In this document: positions 7,714 through 16,967 of the stretch, one piece after another
Numbering within the stretch: the first letter of the stretch is position 1
Layout: each line of letters begins with the position of its first letter
Assembly: GCF_002214545.1 (NCBI RefSeq)
Contig: NZ_CP015105.1
Location: 1,426,001 to 1,490,000, forward strand
Origin: Thermococcus thioreducens
GTDB taxonomy: Archaea; Methanobacteriota_B; Thermococci; Thermococcales; Thermococcaceae
Direction of reading: 5' to 3'
Length of the DNA stretch: 64,000 nucleotides
The notes under the pieces: generated by a model
The model's database searches: none
The model's input: the letters and a program-made list of their open reading frames with translations, nothing else
What the model was told of the DNA's origin: nothing
Position numbers and translations under genes: made by a program

Positions 7714-9654
7714 TTACCCCTCCTCCATCTTGGCGGCTATCCACGCAAGGAGCAGGATGAACACTATCCCACCCACGAAGGAGCCTCCAATATAGATAAG
7801 CCTTTCTTTCAGGGAACTTCCTTCCCCTGAGGCTGTGGTGGTTGCGTTGCTCTCGTTGCTGGGCACGGGCACTTTTATTATCTTCGTGACCACTTTCGGC
7901 TCACAGGTTGAGCTGGTGTTTTTTACCACGGAGGCGTTTTCGGGGGTCGGCGCTGGAGAGTTCTCCCCCACCGTTATGATGGTGGAGTTGTAGAACACCC
8001 TCCCGTGGCTCTCAACCCCGGCGCTGATTTCATATTGACCGGGAGCCAGCGGGATTGCGGTGATAGAATACACCCGGCTTTCGTCTGGGGAGAGAGTGTC
8101 CGTTCTCGTCAGCCATTTTCCGTGGGCAGTGAAGTTCTCCGCTATGGAACCAAAACCTCCGGGAAGTGCCAGGGTAAGGGTGAAAGAAAGCTCGGTGTTT
8201 CCGGTGTTTATCACGGTCACGTTTACGGGAATCCTTGAGCCAACGGTACCGTTCGGTGCCGACACCACGATGCGGTAGCCGATCTCGGCGGGAGTGACCT
8301 CTATCTCCCGTTTCTCGGAGCTGAAGCTTACCTGTTCCACGCCGTAGCAGGAAAGAGCGTAAGGAGCGTGGCCCACAACCACCACACTGCCGAGGGTCAG
8401 GTTTCCCGCTTTTTCAGGAAGTATCCTGAGGGGAACTTCAACCGTCTTGCCCTTTGGAATCTCCTCCAGATACCTCGGGTAATCGTTTAAGATGCGGAAT
8501 CCGTTCGAGAGGTCGATGTTCAGCCCGACGTACCTTAGGTCGCTCGGTCCCTCGTTCTTTATGATGACCTCCGCGTCGAATGGGGTAAACTGCGTGGCGT
8601 TGTCCGGGGCAATAAAGGAAACGTTGAGGAGTGCCACATCGGTTACCTTTGGTAGCTTGGCCTCGTCTATGAACGCAACCACGTGGATTTCCCTAGCCCC
8701 GTCACGCCTTCTGGAGGCCGTCGCTCCCAGGAGAAGGCCGCCGTAGTAGAGCCCCGACGAGAAGTTGCCCACGGATATAAAGCCCGACTTGATGACCCTG
8801 CCACAGGGGTTCATTATTGACACATAGGCACTGCCATCAAACACCTTGTCTATCCTTAGGAGATAGGGCCCAAGTTTTTCCGTTTTCCCCTCCCTAAGCC
8901 ATCCCTCAAAAGAGGGCAGGACCTTAACACGGATGTATGCGCCCTTCAACCTTATGGAGGCTTTGAGGTACTCCGAACCCACCAGTTCTCCAATGCCTAT
9001 GACCAGACTCCCCGTGTCTATCGTATCCCCCGGTTCGGCTAGATACTGCCTGCCGTTGACGCGGACGTCAACTACCTCCGTCAGCTGGCCGTCCCGAGAG
9101 GAAACCGTGTAGTTGTAGAACACAACGTCCCACTCGCCGACCGATACGTTCTGACCCCTTCTCAGGTATCCGTTGAAGAGAAGCGGCATCGGCGTCAGAG
9201 ATATCCTTAGGCTGTCGAAGGAGACCTCCTTTCCGGAGGGGCAGTTAATTTCCTTCGAGATGTTCCCGCTGGTTATCTGCAAAACCCCCCCATTCTCGCT
9301 CACGGACTTCATGAGCAGTTCGTATCTACCCGCGATGAGCCTCTCGCCCTCCAAGAGATATGGAAACTCATAGGTTGTGTTCAGGTACATGGCCTCGGAC
9401 GTGTATATGACGTCGTAAAGGGAGAACGAATAGTCATCCCACACGATACGGCCGCCGATGGGCACAACGCGCATGCCCACACCGCCGGGATACGCCAGCA
9501 CCGAGCCGTCCTTGAGTGATATGTCATTAACTAAAACTTCTCCGCTTTCATGGCCCATCTTGAGCGGAAAAGCCAGCCACCCGCTTAGTGATGAACTGGC
9601 CGCGACCCCGGGCAACAGAATGAGGACTAGGACGAGAACAAGCAGTTTCTTCAT
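7714..9654 (-). CDS. Secreted Ig-like (CARDB/NEW3-type) surface protein coupled to archaellum operon
   Basis: Starting at ATG 9654 the protein (646 aa) has a signal peptide (MKKLLVLVLVLILLPGVAAS), a long beta-rich exported region, and two CARDB/NEW3-like Ig modules in its second half (the conserved 'NxGxxxxxF..NVTVINTGNTELSF' style). A Ser/Thr/Asn-rich stalk and a C-terminal transmembrane helix (IGGSFVGGIVFILLLAWIAA) follow. Similar archaeal surface proteins carry adhesion or S-layer-like repeats. The ATG overlaps the TGA of arlJ (ATGA), so it is the last gene of the archaellum transcript and probably translationally coupled. A much longer upstream in-frame extension would lie inside arlJ and is rejected. 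A role in surface attachment of the archaellum is inference. Confidence 0.8.
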   Translation of the reverse strand: MKKLLVLVLVLILLPGVAASSSLSGWLAFPLKMGHESGEVLVNDISLKDGSVLAYPGGVGMRVVPIGGRIVWDDYSFSLYDVIYTSEAMYLNTTYEFPYLLEGERLIAGRYELLMKSVSENGGVLQITSGNISKEINCPSGKEVSFDSLRISLTPMPLLFNGYLRRGQNVSVGEWDVVFYNYTVSSRDGQLTEVVDVRVNGRQYLAEPGDTIDTGSLVIGIGELVGSEYLKASIRLKGAYIRVKVLPSFEGWLREGKTEKLGPYLLRIDKVFDGSAYVSIMNPCGRVIKSGFISVGNFSSGLYYGGLLLGATASRRRDGAREIHVVAFIDEAKLPKVTDVALLNVSFIAPDNATQFTPFDAEVIIKNEGPSDLRYVGLNIDLSNGFRILNDYPRYLEEIPKGKTVEVPLRILPEKAGNLTLGSVVVVGHAPYALSCYGVEQVSFSSEKREIEVTPAEIGYRIVVSAPNGTVGSRIPVNVTVINTGNTELSFTLTLALPGGFGSIAENFTAHGKWLTRTDTLSPDESRVYSITAIPLAPGQYEISAGVESHGRVFYNSTIITVGENSPAPTPENASVVKNTSSTCEPKVVTKIIKVPVPSNESNATTTASGEGSSLKERLIYIGGSFVGGIVFILLLAWIAAKMEEG

Positions 9655-11369
9655 GGCATCACCCCCAGGGTGCCCATCAAAACCCCCGAAAGGGAGGAAA
9701 AGGTCATCATCTTGCCCATCACAACGGTTCCTATGTACTGGCCAAGCGCTGCCAGCCACACGAGGACAACGAAGTAGTAGACAGTAATCCCGATATGGCC
9801 CCCGTCCGCAAACTTTATAGAGAGCGCGGAAAGGAGGCAGTGGGTTATCAGTATTACAATCAGGATGTAGTTCGTCACCTCAAGACCGCTCTTCGAGGGA
9901 ACGAATATTATATTCTGGAGGAAGTCCCCCTGAATGGTCAGGTTCGAAAAGAGCTGGTTCATGTAAACCGCAACCTGGAAGGCTGCCGCAACAGAGAAGG
10001 CAAAAGCACCGGTTATTCCATAAATAACCCCCCTGAAGCTGGCAACTGTCTGTGCACGCTTTCTCCTGAGCCTTATCAGGCGCTCAAAGTTCCTTGAGAT
10101 GACCATCCCAACATAATCCGGCTCGGCACCGAGCTTTATGCTCTTGTTGAATATCTCAGAGAAGATACCTATCAGCCAGCTCCCGGTGTCTATCGTAAAG
10201 TAGCGCCAGGACTTGCTGTTGTCTATTCTCATGGAGACCCTGCGGTAGAGGTTCCGTATATCCCTTGTGAGGACCCCGAAGTCGTGGGAGCTGAGATACT
10301 TGAGCACGAGGGGGAGTGCAGCGCCGCTCGCGGCCAAAGACGAGCTGAGGCTCCTCATGAATGCCGGAAAGTTCTCGTCCTTTATCAGAATGGCCTTTTC
10401 CTCCTTCTCCAGAACCTTGCCAAGGTACATGACCGGGGAGAGTATTATGGCCACCTGAATAAGGAGAGGAATGTTGAATCTCGGCCGTATAACGAGAACA
10501 ACGACGATAGCCGCGACGGCACTTCCTGCGAAGGATATCAGGGCGGCTTTAATGAACCTGGCCTTCCTCTCGGAGGTCATGGCGTAGTCGGCCCATATCT
10601 TGTCCTCCGGCATCCTGTACTTTATAACAAGCAGCACTCCTATTTCAGTGGCAAGGACGAGAACGAACATGAAAGCGCTCAGACTGACGATGTCCTGCCC
10701 GGTCAGTATTGGGCCGATGATTATGAAAGTCACCATGAAGACCACGGAGATTATCAGGGAGGAGTACACCTCTTTAAAGACGTCCAAGTCGTAGAGGGTT
10801 CCCTCATAGAAGGTCTCGTAGTCGTCCATAACCGTTTTCTGCTCCTGAAGGAGGTAGTCCCTGAGCTCAACACCGCTGTCGAGGGAATAGGCGAGCCTGT
10901 CCAGAAAGTCCGCAAAGACCTTGCTGGGCGTCCTCCTGGCCAGGAACCTCAGGGCCTCGGGCATCCCCCTGTGGAGCTTGGCGATGAGGTAGTACACCTT
11001 CTTCATGTCGCTGGCTATGGGTTCGAGTATCTTTTCCGTGGCGAGGTTCCAAACCAGCTCGCTCCTGCTGACGTCGCTCGTAGAGAGAACCGCGAAGTAC
11101 GTGGCAAAGTACGGGATCTTCGAGTTTATCTGAACCCTCTTGTTGCTTATCTTGGCGTACGGGTATCCCACAGCGTAGATTAGGGGCAGGAGTGGAATCG
11201 CGTACAGAGCAAAGGTTATCACGTTTGAGAGGGTAACAAACCTCTTGAGCACTAAGACCGCGGCGAAGAGTGCCATGGCACCAACCAGGCTGGGCAGGAG
11301 CACTTTCCTGAAGTATTCGTGCATCGTGATGCCAGACTGCGCCAGTATCCCAGCCTTCTCCCCCGGCAT
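9651..11369 (-). CDS. arlJ: Archaellum membrane platform protein ArlJ (FlaJ)
   Basis: A polytopic membrane protein of 572 aa, homologous to TadC/GspF-type platform proteins. It has an N-terminal hydrophobic pair (LLPSLVGAMALFAAVLVLKRF), cytoplasmic helical domains, several helices in the middle (ILSLIISVVFMVTFIIIGP region) and a C-terminal hydrophobic cluster. It anchors the ATPase ArlI and assembles archaellin subunits in the cytoplasmic membrane. It directly follows arlI (9 nt gap), with the GAGGTGG ribosome site fixing ATG 11369. Its stop overlaps the start of the following secreted protein. Confidence 0.95.
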   Translation of the reverse strand: MPGEKAGILAQSGITMHEYFRKVLLPSLVGAMALFAAVLVLKRFVTLSNVITFALYAIPLLPLIYAVGYPYAKISNKRVQINSKIPYFATYFAVLSTSDVSRSELVWNLATEKILEPIASDMKKVYYLIAKLHRGMPEALRFLARRTPSKVFADFLDRLAYSLDSGVELRDYLLQEQKTVMDDYETFYEGTLYDLDVFKEVYSSLIISVVFMVTFIIIGPILTGQDIVSLSAFMFVLVLATEIGVLLVIKYRMPEDKIWADYAMTSERKARFIKAALISFAGSAVAAIVVVLVIRPRFNIPLLIQVAIILSPVMYLGKVLEKEEKAILIKDENFPAFMRSLSSSLAASGAALPLVLKYLSSHDFGVLTRDIRNLYRRVSMRIDNSKSWRYFTIDTGSWLIGIFSEIFNKSIKLGAEPDYVGMVISRNFERLIRLRRKRAQTVASFRGVIYGITGAFAFSVAAAFQVAVYMNQLFSNLTIQGDFLQNIIFVPSKSGLEVTNYILIVILITHCLLSALSIKFADGGHIGITVYYFVVLVWLAALGQYIGTVVMGKMMTFSSLSGVLMGTLGVMP

Positions 11370-11378
11370 TCCACCACC

Positions 11379-13007
11379 TCACAGCCTGAAGCTCAGTCCC
11401 TCGATTCCCTTCTCGTAGAACGCCTTGATTTCGCGGTGCACGGCGTGGTAGTCCGTTATCCCGAGCTCCGCCATCCTCTTGATTATCCGCGCCCTCAGGA
11501 AGAGCTCGTTGTATATCTCCTTGGGATCCTCATAGCCCGCAACTTCGGCTATCTTCCTCTCCAGGATGTACGAGTTGTTCATCCCACGGAAGATGTGCCT
11601 GTCCGTTACTGAATCCCACTCGAAGACGTTCCTCGTTGCAACGCCACCGAGCTCCTCATAGTAGCCCTCAATCTCAACAACGCTTAGAACCCTCCTCAGG
11701 AACCTGCCGCGGACGTAAACGGCCTGCTGGAAGAGGGCTATATTGAGGTTGTCAATAAAAGTGACGGGGATGTTTATGGGGGCACCGGTGAAGCGCTGTA
11801 TCATCTTTCTTATATCGCCGGCGTGAAACGTTGCCATAACAGGATGTCCCGTCTGCATGGCCTGGAAGGCTATGGCACCCTCCGCTCCACGGATCTCACC
11901 GACGACGATGTAGTTTGGCCTCGAACGCAGGGCCGCTTTGAGGAGGTCGAAGAGCGTAACCCTACTCTCCTCGGGTCCGCGCTCCCTGGTGGTGAGCCTC
12001 TGCCAGTTCTTGTGGGGCACCACAACCTCCGGCGTGTCCTCCGCGGTGTAGATTTTAGCGTCTGGTTTGATGAACGGGATTATCGAGTTGAGAGTTGTGG
12101 TCTTTCCGCTCGCCGTCTCACCGCAGACGAAGATGCTCATGCCGTACTCAAGGGCCAGCCAGAGGTAGGCAGCCACCTCCGCCGAGAATGTGTTCCACTT
12201 GACGAGCTGGACGACGCTCAGCGGAGTCGCCGAGAACTTACGGATGGTTGCGCTCGGACCCTGGATGCTGACGTCAGGTGAGTAGATGATGTTGATACGG
12301 GAGCCATCGGGAAGAGTTCCGTCAACTATGGGGTTCTTGTCGCTGACCGGCCTCCCCATCCTCTCACTGAGGTTTTTGAAGTAGTCGGCCAATCGGAGGT
12401 TGTCGCCGAAGGTTATGTTGGTCTCCATCGCATCGAAGATCTTGTGGATGAGTGAGACGTAGTTGGCACCTATTATGTGGATATCCTCTATGTAGGGGTC
12501 GCGCATGAGAGGTTCGAGAGGTCCAATGCCAACGATATCCCTCTTCAGGAGATAGCGGAACTTTGCAACCTCCTCCGCGGTGAACGAGACCCTCTTGCGG
12601 CTGAACAGTCCTCTGCCAATCCTACTAAGCGCCTCGTCCATGAGGTCATCCAGAAAGCGCTCGAACTCTTCGCTGTCCTCAGGAATTCTCTTCTCCGGCG
12701 CGAGCTCCAGTATCTTGTCCTTAAGGATGTCGTACTTCTTCTCTTCCTCCGGACCGGTTATCCTCGGCTCTACAACTATGTACCTCCTTTCGGTGTTTAT
12801 ATCGCCGTAGATGTGGATAAATATCGGGTCTCCAACGGGGTAGATTATGTTTGGATACTTTATGTCCTTCATGTCCCTGCTGAGCTGGGGATAGAATTCT
12901 GGAAACTTGCCCGTCTTTTTGACGAACCGGTCTATGTATGCCCTCAAATGAGGATTCCGGGCCATTGCAGCTTCGATGCTGTCGCTGACGTTCTTCCCAA
13001 CAGGCAT
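11379..13007 (-). CDS. arlI: Archaellum assembly/rotation ATPase ArlI (FlaI)
   Basis: A 542-aa type II/IV secretion-family hexameric ATPase. It carries Walker A (FVCGETASGKTTTLNSI), the Asp box, Walker B and His box (IVVGEIRGAEGAIAFQAMQT and GHPVMATFHAG). The N-terminal domain has the FlaI-type features. It powers archaellin export and drives rotation of the filament, with ArlH as regulator and ArlJ as membrane platform. Start ATG 13007 lies 2 nt after the arlH stop in an SD context, and gene order H-I-J is the canonical euryarchaeal one. Confidence 0.97.
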   Translation of the reverse strand: MPVGKNVSDSIEAAMARNPHLRAYIDRFVKKTGKFPEFYPQLSRDMKDIKYPNIIYPVGDPIFIHIYGDINTERRYIVVEPRITGPEEEKKYDILKDKILELAPEKRIPEDSEEFERFLDDLMDEALSRIGRGLFSRKRVSFTAEEVAKFRYLLKRDIVGIGPLEPLMRDPYIEDIHIIGANYVSLIHKIFDAMETNITFGDNLRLADYFKNLSERMGRPVSDKNPIVDGTLPDGSRINIIYSPDVSIQGPSATIRKFSATPLSVVQLVKWNTFSAEVAAYLWLALEYGMSIFVCGETASGKTTTLNSIIPFIKPDAKIYTAEDTPEVVVPHKNWQRLTTRERGPEESRVTLFDLLKAALRSRPNYIVVGEIRGAEGAIAFQAMQTGHPVMATFHAGDIRKMIQRFTGAPINIPVTFIDNLNIALFQQAVYVRGRFLRRVLSVVEIEGYYEELGGVATRNVFEWDSVTDRHIFRGMNNSYILERKIAEVAGYEDPKEIYNELFLRARIIKRMAELGITDYHAVHREIKAFYEKGIEGLSFRL

Positions 13008-13008
13008 G

Positions 13009-13710
13009 TCACACCACCGCGGCGATCTCGACTATGAATCCAACCCTCGGCTCAACCCTGAAGGGTATTATCTTCTGGAAGATCCCCATCGCGTTGTTGT
13101 ACTTCACTATGGTGGCCGAGTTCTTCAGGTCTCCCCCAAAGACCTTCACGCTGAGCCTGATGAGAAGGCTCGACGCCTCCTCCAGGATTTTCAGGAACTC
13201 CGGGTCTATGTCGGAGGGGTTTACGGTCATTATAGTGACCTTCCCGAGGGAGCTCAGCCTCTTAAGGTGCAGTGCAAACGCCCGTATCTCCTCCATGTCC
13301 AGCTCCGGAGGAAGGAGCGCCGAGAGGGAATCGATAATCATGACATCGCTCTTCCACAGTCTGGGCTCGCCGACAAACCTTGAAAGGAACTTTCTCCTGT
13401 CGGAGACCCCGACAAGCAGGGGGTAGAGGGAGACGAACATTAGTCGTCTTTTTATCAGCTCCTGAATTATGCTGTAACCGAGGGACTCCATCTGGTTTAT
13501 GAATTCAGGGGTGGTGTACTGACTGGAAACGTAGGTTCCCGTGTGGTCGTTCTTCAAAAGGCCGTAGAGGAGCCTCTGGGAGAATATAGACTTACCCGTC
13601 CCCCTGTCCCCCTCTATCAGGACTATGCTCCCCGCAGGGATTCCCCCACCAAGGCGCCTGTGAAGCTCATCGTTGGGTATCTGGATTTTAAGGAGGCTCC
13701 CCATGGTCAT
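13009..13710 (-). CDS. arlH: Archaellum regulatory ATPase-like protein ArlH (FlaH)
   Basis: A RecA/KaiC-fold protein with Walker A (LIEGDRGTGKSIFSQRLLYG) and a Walker B-like segment (VMIIDSLSALLPP). ArlH binds ATP, forms a ring and interacts with ArlI and the ArlC/D complex at the motor base. The arlG stop TGA overlaps the start region (GTGATG). I choose ATG 13710, four nt after GAGGTGG; GTG 13713 and ATG 13704 are the alternatives. The product is about 233 aa, the normal family size. Confidence 0.94.
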   Translation of the reverse strand: MTMGSLLKIQIPNDELHRRLGGGIPAGSIVLIEGDRGTGKSIFSQRLLYGLLKNDHTGTYVSSQYTTPEFINQMESLGYSIIQELIKRRLMFVSLYPLLVGVSDRRKFLSRFVGEPRLWKSDVMIIDSLSALLPPELDMEEIRAFALHLKRLSSLGKVTIMTVNPSDIDPEFLKILEEASSLLIRLSVKVFGGDLKNSATIVKYNNAMGIFQKIIPFRVEPRVGFIVEIAAVV

Positions 13711-14159
13711 CACCCCACCTCGAACACGAGGGATTTTCTCTTTCCTGTCTCTATGACAACGGTGATCTTATGATAGCCGGGCGATGAGATGAACGCGGTC
13801 GGGACATAGATTTTGCCGATATCATATGGTGCGAGCACCCCCGTTGGGTCAAAAGTCAGGTTAGCAGGGGGGATTATCGCACCATCTATCATCACGATAA
13901 CCGAGTTGGAGTCAAAGGAGAATGAGTCCTTACCGACGTTGCGGACGTAGAAGATGTACGAGGAACCAGAAACGGGTATGTTCTCGGGATCGTTAATTAT
14001 CTCAAAATTAGTTCGCAGACTGGTCGCCACGTCCTGGCCCTTCACAAGAATTCCGCTCGAAATATCCTGAGTGACCACGTACAGACCCCCAGCTACCATG
14101 CCCGCTACCAGCAGTGACACGATGAACAGTACAAGCTCCGAGACCACTGAACTCGCCAT
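13710..14159 (-). CDS. arlG: Archaellum stator protein ArlG (FlaG)
   Basis: A 149-aa protein with an N-terminal archaellin-like hydrophobic helix (VSELVLFIVSLLVAGMVAGG) and a beta-sandwich domain (SSYIFYVRNVGKDSF). ArlF and ArlG are pseudoperiplasmic stator components that bind the S-layer. The ATG 14159 start is 2 nt downstream of the arlF stop. Its stop overlaps the arlH start, implying coupled translation. Confidence 0.9.
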   Translation of the reverse strand: MASSVVSELVLFIVSLLVAGMVAGGLYVVTQDISSGILVKGQDVATSLRTNFEIINDPENIPVSGSSYIFYVRNVGKDSFSFDSNSVIVMIDGAIIPPANLTFDPTGVLAPYDIGKIYVPTAFISSPGYHKITVVIETGKRKSLVFEVG

Positions 14160-14161
14160 CG

Positions 14162-14665
14162 TTACCCCTCCACAGGGCAGTACCAGGCACTGCTAACCAC
14201 CTGCGGGGATCCGTTGGTCGTGTTTCCGACCCACTTCCATTTTATCTTCAGCCCACAGCCAACTTCAGTGCTCACCACGAGGGAATACGTTATCGTGGGG
14301 TCCGTCTGGAGGTTCTGAACCGTTACGGTCGTCCACTCCCCAGGGAGGAGGTATTCCCTGCTTGGGGCCACGACCGAGGTGGTGGTCACAATACCATCGA
14401 GTATGTACGTCCACCTCACCGGTGATAGGGTGCTCCCCCGGTTCGTGATGTTGAATGTGATGTCATAGAACCCAGTCCCCACCGTATAGTTGTAGCCTGT
14501 GAGTTCGAGCTCGGACGTCTTTGCCCTGAGCGCCATCTGGTTGTAGTCCTCGGTCGCTTTATGAACCATCGAATATGCATTCTCACTGGATACGTAGAGC
14601 ATTCCGAAGGAAACCAGCATCGCTATGAGCAGCACTGCAAAGGCCGCTGGCACACTGACCCCCAT
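14162..14665 (-). CDS. arlF: Archaellum stator protein ArlF (FlaF)
   Basis: A 167-aa protein with an N-terminal hydrophobic helix (AAFAVLLIAMLVSFGMLYVS) and an immunoglobulin-like beta domain (TFNITNRGSTLSPVRWTYIL). In other archaea ArlF binds the S-layer and forms filaments or heterotetramers with ArlG, acting as stator for the rotating archaellum. It sits between arlD and arlG in the standard order, with an SD-like AGGGGAT before ATG 14665. Confidence 0.9.
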   Translation of the reverse strand: MGVSVPAAFAVLLIAMLVSFGMLYVSSENAYSMVHKATEDYNQMALRAKTSELELTGYNYTVGTGFYDITFNITNRGSTLSPVRWTYILDGIVTTTSVVAPSREYLLPGEWTTVTVQNLQTDPTITYSLVVSTEVGCGLKIKWKWVGNTTNGSPQVVSSAWYCPVEG

Positions 14666-14674
14666 GGGAATCCC

Positions 14675-15580
14675 CTAAACGCCGTACACGTCTTCGAGCA
14701 CCCTTCCGATTACCCTCATTTCCCTCTCTATCGCGTCCAGCACCTCCCGGGTTATCCTGACACCCCTGAGCCTCTCGATGAAGAGCAGCGAAACCAGATG
14801 ATCCTGTATCGTGAGCTTCTCGTCCGGCCTCCAGTCCGGCTCCCTGTGGTGGGGCCTTATGCCCTCCGCGTATCTGAGCAGGGTGTTCAGCACATCCTCT
14901 GAGATCCAGCCGATCTGGTAGTAGAACTCAAGCACCTCTTCGAGGTTCTGCATCCCCACCCTGTCTATGAGGAAGCCCAGCCACTTCAGTGCCATCATTG
15001 TTGAGACCATGTCGTTGGGGATGTGTTCGAGCCTTGCCTTGGTGCGTGGTGGACTGACAAGTACATCCTTAAGTTCAGGGGGTATTTCAAATCCTCTGGT
15101 AAGCTCAAACTCCTTCTCCATGGGCACTACCTCCGCTTGGTTTTGGGAAGGAGGCTCGGGGGACTGCGCCTCTTCAGCCACAGGACTTTCACTGCCGAGG
15201 GACCCCTCACTGAAACCGCCGCTATTTCCGGCCCCCATGATTTCACCGAAATCCACAGCCTGGGTCCCTCCCATTGGCTGATACTGTGCCTCCTCCAACA
15301 TGGACGGATTAGCCTGAGCCGTCTGGGAAAGGTTCATCAGATGGTTGCGTATCTCCTCCAGGTACCTGCCAATCTCATCCACACGACTGTCGAGCCGGGA
15401 GAGCTTCTCGATCTGACCTGCGTAGGTGCGGAGTACCTTGTCAACTATCCTGTCAACCTGCTCCGGGGTCAGTATGTCGCGCTTCTTCATGAGACGGTCT
15501 TTGAGGTCGTCAATCAGGAAGTTCGGAACTTTCCCCCTGAGGCGCCTAAGCCTTTCATCAATCTCGGTTTCGGTAATCAT
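14675..15580 (-). CDS. arlD: Archaellum cytoplasmic ring protein ArlD (FlaD/E type)
   Basis: A 301-aa soluble protein. An N-terminal helical/coiled region (about residues 1-85) leads to a Pro/Glu/Ser-rich low-complexity linker (about 90-155) and a conserved C-terminal FlaD/FlaE domain (ELKDVLVSPPRTKARLEHI, then MVSTMMALKWLGFLIDRVG). In euryarchaea ArlC/D/E form the cytoplasmic ring and connect the motor to chemotaxis via CheF. The start codon overlaps the arlC stop (ATGA). No separate arlE is seen, as expected where D and E functions are carried by one gene. Confidence 0.92.
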   Translation of the reverse strand: MITETEIDERLRRLRGKVPNFLIDDLKDRLMKKRDILTPEQVDRIVDKVLRTYAGQIEKLSRLDSRVDEIGRYLEEIRNHLMNLSQTAQANPSMLEEAQYQPMGGTQAVDFGEIMGAGNSGGFSEGSLGSESPVAEEAQSPEPPSQNQAEVVPMEKEFELTRGFEIPPELKDVLVSPPRTKARLEHIPNDMVSTMMALKWLGFLIDRVGMQNLEEVLEFYYQIGWISEDVLNTLLRYAEGIRPHHREPDWRPDEKLTIQDHLVSLLFIERLRGVRITREVLDAIEREMRVIGRVLEDVYGV

Positions 15581-16080
15581 GCCCCTCCCTCCGACATGGC
15601 TTCGTATATCAGGTCATCAAGATCCATACCATCGATCACAAGGAGCCTCAGATCGGACTTTATTTGAGCAATTTCGGCCTTCAACCTCTCAATTTCCTCA
15701 CTCAACTCCTGAATCTCGCCAAGGAGAGGATTAGCGGAATCAACATCCTTAAACGGGTTGATCTGCTGGGAGACTATCTCGTAGAGCACCATAACGTCCT
15801 TAATCACCTTATCCAGGCGGTCTATCTCCTCGCGGAGCTCGTTAATCTGGGCTTTGAGGGTGTCTATACTCACCTTTATCCTAGGAATGTCGTTCTCGAT
15901 CTCGTTTACCCTGGTCATCACCTGGGTAAGGAGCTCCTCTTCCTCTTTTCTCTTCTGGGCGGCCTCCTCCGCGGCTTCCTGTCCCAGCTCATCAAGCTTA
16001 ATTATCTCCCTGTTGTCCTCGGGCTTATCCTCCCCCTCCTTTTTCTTCTTGAACTTGTTCTTTAGGTACGAAAACGACAT
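15577..16080 (-). CDS. arlC: Archaellum protein ArlC (FlaC), coiled coil
   Basis: A 167-aa, highly charged protein. A Lys/Glu-rich N-terminus (YLKNKFKKKKEGED) precedes a long coiled coil with heptad spacing (IKVSIDTLKAQINELREEID and a second coil near 115-140). FlaC proteins partner FlaD/E below the motor. ATG 16080 has GGGTGG about 5 nt upstream; GTG 16089 is a weaker alternative. It lies immediately downstream of the archaellin gene. Confidence 0.9.
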   Translation of the reverse strand: MSFSYLKNKFKKKKEGEDKPEDNREIIKLDELGQEAAEEAAQKRKEEEELLTQVMTRVNEIENDIPRIKVSIDTLKAQINELREEIDRLDKVIKDVMVLYEIVSQQINPFKDVDSANPLLGEIQELSEEIERLKAEIAQIKSDLRLLVIDGMDLDDLIYEAMSEGGA

Positions 16081-16129
16081 TCCAACCACCCGCGAGGAAA
16101 GTTATGGAAAAAGGAAAGTGGCAGAGGCT

Positions 16130-16783
16130 TCACTTGAGGTCGACAATCTTGTCGGTGGTGCTGAGACCGTAGGCGGTCGGGGTGATGACCTTGGTGAAGC
16201 CCGGAGCACCGAACTCCGGAACTACCCTAATGGTTATCGGGGTCCTCGGCTCAACGCCGCCGAAGACAGCGGAGAGGTTGATGGTGAGCAGGGCTATGTC
16301 GCCGGTGGTGAGGGTCGGAATGTTCCCGTTGAGGGAGTTGTCGGCATCCTGGACAATGAGAATTCCAAAGTGGGTTCCGTCAACCTTGGTGCTGTTCCAG
16401 GCGGGCGAGGTCGTGTCAAACATGTCGCCACTTATGGTAGCCTTGGCGTTTCCGTAGGAGAGAACGACCTGCTTCTGGCCGTTGTCGAGGTAGATCTTGG
16501 TCTGGTTGAGGTCAATGGGGGTGCTTCCGGCGTTAAGGGAAACCTGGATCGTCATCAGGGTCATGTTGTTCGCGCTCGGAGCGTAGCCGGTCACCGCATC
16601 GATCTTTATGCCCGTTGAAACCTCCTGGGTCGTCTGCCTGCCCGTGGCCTCCGCCCTCTGCTGGAGGTAGCCGCTGGTGTTGATGAGAACCGCGGCAGCC
16701 ACTGCGGCCACTAGAACCATGGCTATGAAAACTATCAGGGTACCGATACCAATGGCACCCCTCTTCTTCCTCAGCAACTTCAT
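16130..16783 (-). CDS. flaB: Archaellin (flagellin) FlaB/ArlB, only copy in this locus
   Basis: A class III prepilin-like archaellin. The leader MKLLRKKRG is cut by the FlaK/PibD-type peptidase before [20 protein letters not shown], the hydrophobic helix that builds the filament core. The rest is the beta-rich outer domain with several N-x-S/T sequons (for example NNMT, NQTK, NST). Thermococcales loci often carry several tandem archaellins; here only one lies between the promoter and arlC. A TATA box and candidate activator sites lie upstream. Confidence 0.95.
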   Translation of the reverse strand: MKLLRKKRGAIGIGTLIVFIAMVLVAAVAAAVLINTSGYLQQRAEATGRQTTQEVSTGIKIDAVTGYAPSANNMTLMTIQVSLNAGSTPIDLNQTKIYLDNGQKQVVLSYGNAKATISGDMFDTTSPAWNSTKVDGTHFGILIVQDADNSLNGNIPTLTTGDIALLTINLSAVFGGVEPRTPITIRVVPEFGAPGFTKVITPTAYGLSTTDKIVDLK

Positions 16784-16804
16784 ATCCTGGCACCTCCATT
16801 AGGG

Positions 16805-16892
16805 ATTTTGCAATATATCTTAGTGATCTTTGGATATAAATCGATTTTTTGTTGGTAATTATGTAGAAACTGGTGTACCTACATATGTAGGT
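16805..16892 (-). promoter_or_regulatory. Archaellum operon promoter with TACATA (EarA-type) boxes
   Basis: On the minus strand a TATA element (TTTATATCC, 16832-16840) lies about 50 nt before the flaB start, predicting a start of transcription near 16805-16812. Upstream are three TACATA hexamers: minus strand at 16860-16865 and 16884-16889, plus strand at 16880-16885. The last two overlap within a perfect 16-bp palindrome (ACCTACATATGTAGGT, 16877-16892). As I recall, TACATA is the binding consensus reported for the archaellum activator EarA in Methanococcus maripaludis. Action of the neighbouring EarA homologue here is inferred. Confidence 0.65.
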
Positions 16893-16967
16893 CGATACTA
16901 CTGTGAATAATTAAAGACACATTGGGAAAATCTCCAACATACTCTTGAAGGGCGTGAAGACAGGGGG

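Noticed and set aside
9655-9759. Longer N-terminus for the secreted Ig-like protein
   Set aside because: It would lie inside arlJ, precede the signal peptide and has no ribosome site; the ATGA-overlapping start gives a standard signal peptide.
10284-11183. Plus-strand open frame of 299 codons
   Set aside because: Antisense to arlJ; composition (His/Glu/Gly/Val-rich) is typical of shadow frames and no start signal is present.
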